Shown here piece after piece: positions 34,407 to 39,897 of a DNA stretch of 39,897 bases. Source of the DNA: Bacillota bacterium (lineage in GTDB: Bacteria > Bacillota > Clostridia > Lachnospirales > Lachnospiraceae); NCBI GenBank assembly GCA_023409835.1, contig JAEYQV010000021.1, positions 1 through 39,897 on the forward strand. Reading direction: 5' to 3'. Within the stretch, counting starts at the first letter, position 1; every line of letters starts with the position of its first letter. The notes under the pieces are model-generated. The model was given only the letters and a program-made list of their open reading frames with translations. It searched no databases and had not been told where the DNA came from. A program made the position numbers and the translations under genes.

Positions 34407-35531
34407 ATGAAATTACCTTTAAAAATAGCAATTTTAGGCTGCGGAGGAATGGGTAGCGGACACGCATTGGCAATAAGTGGGAAAGAAAAAGAGAAACCAG
34501 ATTTTCTAAGCTATGATGTGTATCAAGAGGGACAAATAGAAATATCAGATTTAAACGATCAACTGGCACTTGCTGGTGTATATGACATAGATGAAGTGAG
34601 GATGCAGTGGGTGGCTGAAAATGGTTGGCATTGTTACCGTGATTATGAGGATATACTAGCCGATCCGGATGTGGACATCGTACTTGTGGCAACTCCAAAC
34701 CATCTGCATAAGGAGCAGTCAATCAGAGCATTAAGAGCTGGCAAGCATGTTCTCTGTGAAAAGCCGGTTATGATGAACTCAAAGGAACTCGAAGAAGTGA
34801 TGGAAATCGCGAAAGAGAGCGGAAAAGTATTCTATCCTCGTCAAAACCGCAGATGGGATTACGACTACCTGGTGGCTAAGAAGGTCTTTGACGACCATTT
34901 ATTGGGTGATGTATTTGGTGTGGAGACTACCCTGGTAGGTTCCAGAGGCATACCGGGAGACTGGCGCAGAGTGAAAGCCTATGGTGGTGGAATGATGTTG
35001 GATTGGGGTGTGCATCTGTTTGATAGGCTGCTTCAAATGATTCCGGGCAAGATCAACTCTGTCTACTGCCGCTGTACATATATAACCAGTGATGAGTGTG
35101 ATGATGGTTTTAGGGCATGGCTAAATTTTGAGAGTGGCATCACAGCGCAGGTAGTTGTCGGAACTTGTAACTTTATTGATACCCCGCATTGGTATATAAC
35201 TGGTCGTGAAGGAACCGCGATTATTGAAAACTTCAGTGCTGATGGCAAAATAGTAAGAGTTACAAATTGGGATGAGGGCGACGTTAAGCCAATTCAGGCA
35301 GGAGAAGGGCTGACAAAGACGATGGCACCGCGTAACGAAAACTCCTCAGAAGAACTCCCTCTTCCTAAAGTCGTCATAGATCGAAATGAACTATATATTA
35401 ATCTTGTCAATACCATCAATGGTGTTGCCCAGCCTCTCGTTACAGCTGAGGAAGCCCTGCGTGTACTTAGACTGATGGAAAAATTATTTGAATCCAGTGA
35501 AAAAAACAGTGTTCTTCCTTTTGAAGGATAA
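34407..35531 (+). CDS. Gfo/Idh/MocA-family oxidoreductase 2
   Basis: 374 residues. The Rossmann start is KIAILGCGGMGSGHALAIS (residues 6-24). The cofactor and catalytic Lys segment is HVLCEKPVMMNSKEL (about 115-129), and the catalytic Asp/His segment is LDWGVHLFDRLLQMI (about 198-212). It has an extra stretch of about 25 residues after the first beta-alpha unit (LSYDVYQEGQIEISDLNDQ), so it is not a close copy of oxidoreductase 1. It may reduce what the other oxidises, or work on a different carbon. GAAGGAG precedes the ATG. It is the last gene of the island, followed by a strong terminator. Confidence 0.9.
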   Translation: MKLPLKIAILGCGGMGSGHALAISGKEKEKPDFLSYDVYQEGQIEISDLNDQLALAGVYDIDEVRMQWVAENGWHCYRDYEDILADPDVDIVLVATPNHLHKEQSIRALRAGKHVLCEKPVMMNSKELEEVMEIAKESGKVFYPRQNRRWDYDYLVAKKVFDDHLLGDVFGVETTLVGSRGIPGDWRRVKAYGGGMMLDWGVHLFDRLLQMIPGKINSVYCRCTYITSDECDDGFRAWLNFESGITAQVVVGTCNFIDTPHWYITGREGTAIIENFSADGKIVRVTNWDEGDVKPIQAGEGLTKTMAPRNENSSEELPLPKVVIDRNELYINLVNTINGVAQPLVTAEEALRVLRLMEKLFESSEKNSVLPFEG

Positions 35532-35540
35532 AATACTTCC

Positions 35541-35577
35541 AAAGAGCAGTTATCTGATTTCTAGATAACTGCTCTTT
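35541..35577. terminator. Terminator after oxidoreductase 2
   Basis: A perfect 15-bp stem, AAAGAGCAGTTATCT (35541-35555) with AGATAACTGCTCTTT (35563-35577), has a 7-nt loop. It lies 9 bp after the stop codon and can also serve the convergent acetyltransferase gene. Confidence 0.85.
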
Positions 35578-35689
35578 GCATTAGCAGTTGACCGCTACAG
35601 GCAGATAATCCGATTGCGAATTAACTCGCACAAACTACTGACGGCAATACTGATTGCAATCATCGCCATATATTCTTTTGCCACAAATT

Positions 35690-36649
35690 CTATGAAATCC
35701 GTTTTATGTAATAATATCTTGAGCCCGAATACGGATAGTCAAACAATTTGAATACTTCTTCATACCCGAATTTTTTATAAAACTCCGGTGCTTGAAAATC
35801 AAAGGTATCGACAAATACATATTTGGCTCCTCTGGAAACCGCTTCATCCTCAGCCGATTTCAGCAGCTTGCTTCCGATACCTTGTCCTCTTAATTCTTCA
35901 CTGACCCACAGATATTTGATACACAGCCAGTTACCGAAAGTATCGGCTGTCAGACCCGCTTTTTTCTTGCCATTAAGATCTTCATAAAATACTCCGAGCG
36001 GAATGACCTCTGATGGTTCTCGCTTTGAAAGGTTGAATTGTCTCAGTTCTCCGCGTATTTCTTCTATATCTTTCTCGGTCACATTTGCGGAAATTCTAAA
36101 ATTCATAACGGATTCCTGGCAGCAGTTTTGTTCTGTTTTACACCCTTCCGTTTTTGAAACGGCATAAACCGACGTTATTTCGTTATTGTTATCCACATAT
36201 TCTTCAACTAATGTCATGCCGATGCTTTTTGCCGTTGCGGACGACGGACTGTTTGTTTTCTTCATATAGGTAAACACCTGAGAAAACGGTGTGTTTTCAA
36301 ATGTCCAATCCCGGACGGCGCTTGCGGCTTCTTTCGCATAACCCTTTCGCTGCATATCTCTGCGTATGTGATAACCGATTTCGGGCTTGATACTTCCGTT
36401 TATGTTCTGCATTGTCAATCCGCAGTCGCCGATTATTTCTTCGGTGTCTTTCAAGCAGAGGGCCCATAAGCCAAAGCCATATATTCTGTATCTTTCGATA
36501 TTTCGTTCTATCCAGCTTCTGACGCGCTTTTCGTCAAAGGTGTAGGGATAATGCTGCATAATGTCCGAATCGGCAAGGACACGATATAAAGCATCATAAT
36601 CTTCGGGAACCATTTCCCGCAGAATCAGTCTTTCTGTTTCTATTTTCAT
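35690..36649 (-). CDS. Fused double GNAT acetyltransferase
   Basis: 319 residues made of two acetyltransferase domains. The first (about residues 1-165) is RimJ/RimL-like: MKIETERLILREMVPEDYDA, with the acetyl-CoA loop region RRDMQRKGYAKEAASA. The second (about 182-319) is an ordinary GNAT with VSEELRGQGIGSKLLKSAED as its acetyl-CoA loop. A short Cys-containing linker, about 15 residues (CKTEQNCCQESV), joins them. Each domain alone is typical of stand-alone proteins, so this looks like a gene fusion. The acceptors are unknown (amines, peptides or ribosomal protein N-termini). AAGGAG precedes the ATG, and it follows the lipase gene by 29 bp on the same strand. Confidence 0.88.
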   Translation of the reverse strand: MKIETERLILREMVPEDYDALYRVLADSDIMQHYPYTFDEKRVRSWIERNIERYRIYGFGLWALCLKDTEEIIGDCGLTMQNINGSIKPEIGYHIRRDMQRKGYAKEAASAVRDWTFENTPFSQVFTYMKKTNSPSSATAKSIGMTLVEEYVDNNNEITSVYAVSKTEGCKTEQNCCQESVMNFRISANVTEKDIEEIRGELRQFNLSKREPSEVIPLGVFYEDLNGKKKAGLTADTFGNWLCIKYLWVSEELRGQGIGSKLLKSAEDEAVSRGAKYVFVDTFDFQAPEFYKKFGYEEVFKLFDYPYSGSRYYYIKRIS

Positions 36650-36678
36650 TTTTTTACTCCTTCTGCAGTAGCTTCTTA

Positions 36679-37638
36679 TTATCTTTCTACGATTTCTTCC
36701 GGAATGAAAGGCTCGGTAAAATCTTCATTCCGGAACTTCACGAATGAAAACGCACAGTGCGGGTCATAGGTAAAGCCGTTTTCGTGATAGATGTGACATT
36801 CTACGTCCTTGTAAGATCCCAAAAATATAAAGCGCTGTACGGCATCCATCAATGAAAAACGACTGTTTTTCGGAGATGTCATATGGTTTGAGATATGGTA
36901 TTCTTTAGGCGTTTCATTCAGAATGCTGTTGATCTTGTCTATTCCAAGCCCGTTCGCGCCGTTTACAGTGACCGCTTCGCATCCGCTTACGCGGGACACC
37001 ATAGACGCAAACGCGCCGCCCAATGAGTGACCGGTCAAAAGTATACAGTACGACCGGTTCTTCACCTCGTCACTTTCAAGCACCGCTTCAAACAGTTTAA
37101 ACGCCGATTTTTCTTGAGAGGTCAAACCGGGTTTTAGTACGAGTCCGACGCAGGCGACGGCATCCATCGTGGAAACTGAACCGCAGTAGGCGATCCAGAC
37201 GCATTTCTTTTCATCGTCGCAAAAGGCAACGCCGTAAAAACTGCTTGTATCGTTCCGTAGTTCGCAAAGAAAGCGGAAGTTTCCGACTTGATTCCGGATA
37301 AAATCCGACGTGTCGAAAAGTGCAGTGGCAGGATCAGATTTATCCGTTCTCACGATGCCGTAATTTTCCGTCAGTATCCCTATATTTTCCCGGTCAAGAA
37401 GTTCGCTCACCGTTCCGGATACGTCGGTACCTTGTTCGCACCCGTATGTAAAGAAACTTAGCGATATTGCATTCAGAACTTTCTCTGTCCCGGAATATGA
37501 CGGCTCAGACAGATCGGAGAGAGAATACTCCGGGATCTTTGTATTTGCACGGATGACTTTCCATATTACCGATCCCACGATGCAAAGAGCGACGATGACA
37601 ACCAAAATCCGTAAACGTTTTTTTCTCGCTTTTTTCAT
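36679..37638 (-). CDS. Class 3 lipase-like serine hydrolase, membrane-anchored
   Basis: 319 residues from the ATG that follows AAAGGAG; ten more residues upstream in frame lack a ribosome binding site. A single N-terminal hydrophobic segment (about residues 9-27, LVVIVALCIVGSVIWKVI) anchors it, with the hydrolase domain outside. The nucleophile elbow is LTGHSLGGAFASM with Ser205, typical of the lipase class 3 fold. The acid and His of the triad are less certain; His in DPHCAFSF near the C-terminus is the best candidate. The substrate could be lipid, or an ester on wall or plant polymer. The coding region looks richer in G+C than the flanking genes, which hints at transfer. Confidence 0.82.
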   Translation of the reverse strand: MKKARKKRLRILVVIVALCIVGSVIWKVIRANTKIPEYSLSDLSEPSYSGTEKVLNAISLSFFTYGCEQGTDVSGTVSELLDRENIGILTENYGIVRTDKSDPATALFDTSDFIRNQVGNFRFLCELRNDTSSFYGVAFCDDEKKCVWIAYCGSVSTMDAVACVGLVLKPGLTSQEKSAFKLFEAVLESDEVKNRSYCILLTGHSLGGAFASMVSRVSGCEAVTVNGANGLGIDKINSILNETPKEYHISNHMTSPKNSRFSLMDAVQRFIFLGSYKDVECHIYHENGFTYDPHCAFSFVKFRNEDFTEPFIPEEIVER

Positions 37639-37687
37639 TGATGATGCTCCTTTTCGTAATAACCGCATCTTTTGTATTCTTTGCCAT

Positions 37688-39835
37688 TCATTTCTTTACA
37701 TACTTAGCAGTAAACGTTACATTCGGATTACCGGCAAATACGATATATCCCTTTTCCGGTAGGGTAATGGTGGACTGCTTGGATAAGAGAGAACTGTATA
37801 TTAAGCTTCCGTTCTCATCGTATACGGATAATGAAGCATTCTTAGGAAGCTTAACACTAATTTTTTTCTTTGCTGAAGCTTTATTAATCGTATACCAGTT
37901 CGCATACCCTTCTTTACCAAGTTTAACAGTGAAGGAGGCTTTCGAAGATAATGACTTGATATAATCCTCCGAAATTAATATACTGCCGTTGGCTTTTAGA
38001 TACTCCTTATTTCCAACAGTATAGAAGGAAAGATCACTTAAATCCCTGCCGTAGACCCCCGGTATCTGAAGGTAAGCCTTTGCATTATCCTTGTCTATGA
38101 TCTTAGCATTATAACAATAACCTTCCAGGTCTTTAAGCATAGGAAGCTTGGAGATCGGTGAACTAAGTGTATATACCATAGAGTTATATTTTTCATTTAC
38201 TATAAAATAGGATTTGTAGTCCCTCTTCTGCCAAGCAGCCTTTACATCCACTGGAATAGGGTTATCCTCTAGCTTCTGCCCCTGATAACAGGAATTCGCA
38301 ATCTGGCCTAAACCAGGAATCATACTGTAACCGGATACATTCAGGTATGTAATCCCATTACGTTCGGTTATAAAGCTAAGATATATACTTCCGTCATTGG
38401 AATAGAATCTCCCATCACCGGTATAGGTATATTTTTGTGATAAAGACTTTGGAACCGTCGCATCTGATAAGGATAGGATACCGTCATTACTTATGGTTAT
38501 TTTAGCAACTCCGTTAAAGAATGCATAGACACCTTCATATCCTTGCAGTTCACTTGGCATTACTGTTTTCACAGGCTTTTTAAAGGTCTTATACGGTTTG
38601 ATTTCGTCAATGATACCTTTAGCCTGTAATACGGATAGCAGAACATCCTGGGCCATGAGCTGATCATAGGTACTAGCTCCACCGGAGGATAATACAGCCA
38701 TAGCTAGGTTCTCATTCGGTAATACGATAAGACTTCCATGGTACTGCAGAGTATCTCCGCCCTTTACCACAGCCGTGATACCATATTCATTAAATGGATA
38801 GGTGTCCACACTGTCCCATCCTAGACCGAAGGACAAAGGGCCGATTTCATCCTTTGGCCAGATACCGTTAAGGTATTCAGGGTTCTCCATTGCTTTAACA
38901 GAATCAGCTGATAGAATGCCGGAGTCGGCATCTCTCATGAAAATCTGTGCAAAGCTACAAAGATCCTCAGCTGATGAGTACATTCCACCGGTGCCGATTG
39001 CATTAAAATTCTCTGTTGGTAGTGCGCTGTTATTGCCAGTTATATAAGCTTTTACTAACAGCTCTCTGTTAAAGTTATCTTGAGGTGTTTTTGTATCAGC
39101 AAGACCTAAAGGCTGATTAATATTTTCCCTTATATATTGGGAGAAGCTGGTTCCTGTTACTTTCTCAACCAGTAGCTGGGCTAAGGTAAATCCGTCGTTG
39201 CAGTAAACAGAGAATGCACCTGGGTCTGCTTTCAATCTGGAATCGGATAATTCATTAAACAAGTTATTATAGTATGACGAATCATAATCGTTAAAAAGCA
39301 TCATATTGTTAGAGGTACTTCCAAGTAAGCCGGAGGAATGATTTAAAAGCATTCTGACCGTTATGTTTTTGTATCTTTCGTCCGACATCTTGAATTCAGG
39401 TATATACTGTACTAATGGAGCATCAAGGTTTACTTTTCCTTGATCAACCAACTGCATTACAGCTGCGGTAGTAAATATTTTACTGATGGAGCCGATGCCA
39501 TACATGTTATCCTTAGTCGGTACCGTTTTCTTTTCTTTGCTATTTACACCGGACTGACCGGAGAATGCTATTATACCATTATCGATTAAGGCATATTGTA
39601 CACTCGTGGTATTGTAAATTGAGGTAAGGAAAGTTGCTTTTTTTTGGGCTAGAGCCTTCGCATTGTCGTAATTGACTACGGCAGGTGCAGTAGCGTTCGT
39701 AGCCGCTGTGCTTATATTTACGGAGCTGTCATGAGTATATGTAGTGGATTGAGCGTAAGCATTTGTCTGAGGTATGATAAACAGTGCGAATGCTATAACG
39801 ATTGAAATGCTGGATCGTAAAAATTTTTTGAACAT
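37688..39835 (-). CDS. Secreted class C beta-lactamase-family serine hydrolase
   Basis: 715 residues. The signal peptide is MFKKFLRSSISIVIAFALFI followed by IPQTNAYAQS. The serine hydrolase domain (about residues 55-410) has SISK at 116-119 (catalytic Ser116), YCN at 211-213 and a YHGS motif with His366 in the place of KTG. The remaining 300 residues are a beta-rich domain without a name I can give, ending without a wall anchor. The family includes D-aminopeptidases, esterases and peptidoglycan-directed enzymes; beta-lactam resistance is not implied. AGGAGGG precedes the ATG, and a minus-strand TATAAT lies at plus-strand 39877-39882. The lipase gene follows 49 bp downstream. Confidence 0.88.
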   Translation of the reverse strand: MFKKFLRSSISIVIAFALFIIPQTNAYAQSTTYTHDSSVNISTAATNATAPAVVNYDNAKALAQKKATFLTSIYNTTSVQYALIDNGIIAFSGQSGVNSKEKKTVPTKDNMYGIGSISKIFTTAAVMQLVDQGKVNLDAPLVQYIPEFKMSDERYKNITVRMLLNHSSGLLGSTSNNMMLFNDYDSSYYNNLFNELSDSRLKADPGAFSVYCNDGFTLAQLLVEKVTGTSFSQYIRENINQPLGLADTKTPQDNFNRELLVKAYITGNNSALPTENFNAIGTGGMYSSAEDLCSFAQIFMRDADSGILSADSVKAMENPEYLNGIWPKDEIGPLSFGLGWDSVDTYPFNEYGITAVVKGGDTLQYHGSLIVLPNENLAMAVLSSGGASTYDQLMAQDVLLSVLQAKGIIDEIKPYKTFKKPVKTVMPSELQGYEGVYAFFNGVAKITISNDGILSLSDATVPKSLSQKYTYTGDGRFYSNDGSIYLSFITERNGITYLNVSGYSMIPGLGQIANSCYQGQKLEDNPIPVDVKAAWQKRDYKSYFIVNEKYNSMVYTLSSPISKLPMLKDLEGYCYNAKIIDKDNAKAYLQIPGVYGRDLSDLSFYTVGNKEYLKANGSILISEDYIKSLSSKASFTVKLGKEGYANWYTINKASAKKKISVKLPKNASLSVYDENGSLIYSSLLSKQSTITLPEKGYIVFAGNPNVTFTAKYVKK

Positions 39836-39876
39836 ATGTCCCTCCTGGATACCAATTTTATCCTATATTATTTGTC

Positions 39877-39882
39877 ATTATA
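39877..39882 (-). promoter_or_regulatory. -10 box of the serine hydrolase operon
   Basis: Minus-strand TATAAT lies about 42 bp before the start codon. The matching -35 would lie at or beyond the window edge, so the promoter is only partly visible. Confidence 0.5.
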
Positions 39883-39897
39883 GCATATAAGTGGTAT

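Noticed and set aside
37688..39835. A beta-lactamase that would be the target of the BlaI/M56 pair
   Set aside because: The gene is 14 kb away, no operator of that type was seen before it, and the motif set with YHGS fits the wider esterase/peptidase group better.

Overview
The window looks like a chromosomal accessory region from a low-G+C clostridial Firmicute, most likely a Lachnospiraceae-type gut or plant-fibre anaerobe. The basis is A+T-rich intergenic DNA, strong AGGAGG-type ribosome binding sites, sigma-A promoters with 17-bp spacers, an epimerase of the same length and residue numbering as I recall for Ruminococcus albus cellobiose 2-epimerase, and several sugar-import and glycosidase genes. 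I cannot name the species. No rRNA, tRNA, CRISPR array or phage module was seen.

Layout. 1-1700: an IS30-family insertion sequence with complex ends. 1727-4177: a short mannose/mannobiose operon: manA, a cellobiose/mannobiose 2-epimerase, then a decayed tail resembling a GH130 mannoside phosphorylase. 4174-6958 (minus): a chemoreceptor-type protein with a sugar-binding domain at its cytoplasmic C-terminus, and a rhodanese lipoprotein. 7248-8646: unrecognised small genes, including a tandem pair of Cys/Gly-rich paralogues. 8710-12171: divergent GH1 and GH2 glycosidases. 12218-12451: a 234-bp MITE-like inverted-repeat element. 12486-18775: a 2051-residue secreted protein built from four beta-helix modules, preceded by a GTAC-type palindrome over its promoter. 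18878-20276 (minus): an ECF sigma factor and its probable anti-sigma factor. 20617-23348: a BlaI-type repressor with two clear operators, and an M56 (BlaR1-like) membrane metallopeptidase.

23541-35531 is the main catabolic island. It has three sugar phosphate isomerase/epimerase-type TIM barrels, two Gfo/Idh/MocA dehydrogenases, a complete ribose-type ABC importer (lipoprotein, double ATPase, permease) and two related LacI regulators. There is no kinase and no aldolase. I infer that it imports an unusual sugar, cyclitol or glycoside and converts it by oxidation, epimerisation or elimination, and reduction. The substrate cannot be read from sequence.

35690-39835 (minus) is a probable operon of a secreted class C-type serine hydrolase, a membrane-anchored class 3 lipase and a fused double GNAT acetyltransferase. 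Part of it looks richer in G+C than its surroundings.

Several starts were moved downstream from the longest open frame to the Met that has a proper ribosome binding site, as stated in each entry. All family assignments come from motifs read by eye. No database search was run.
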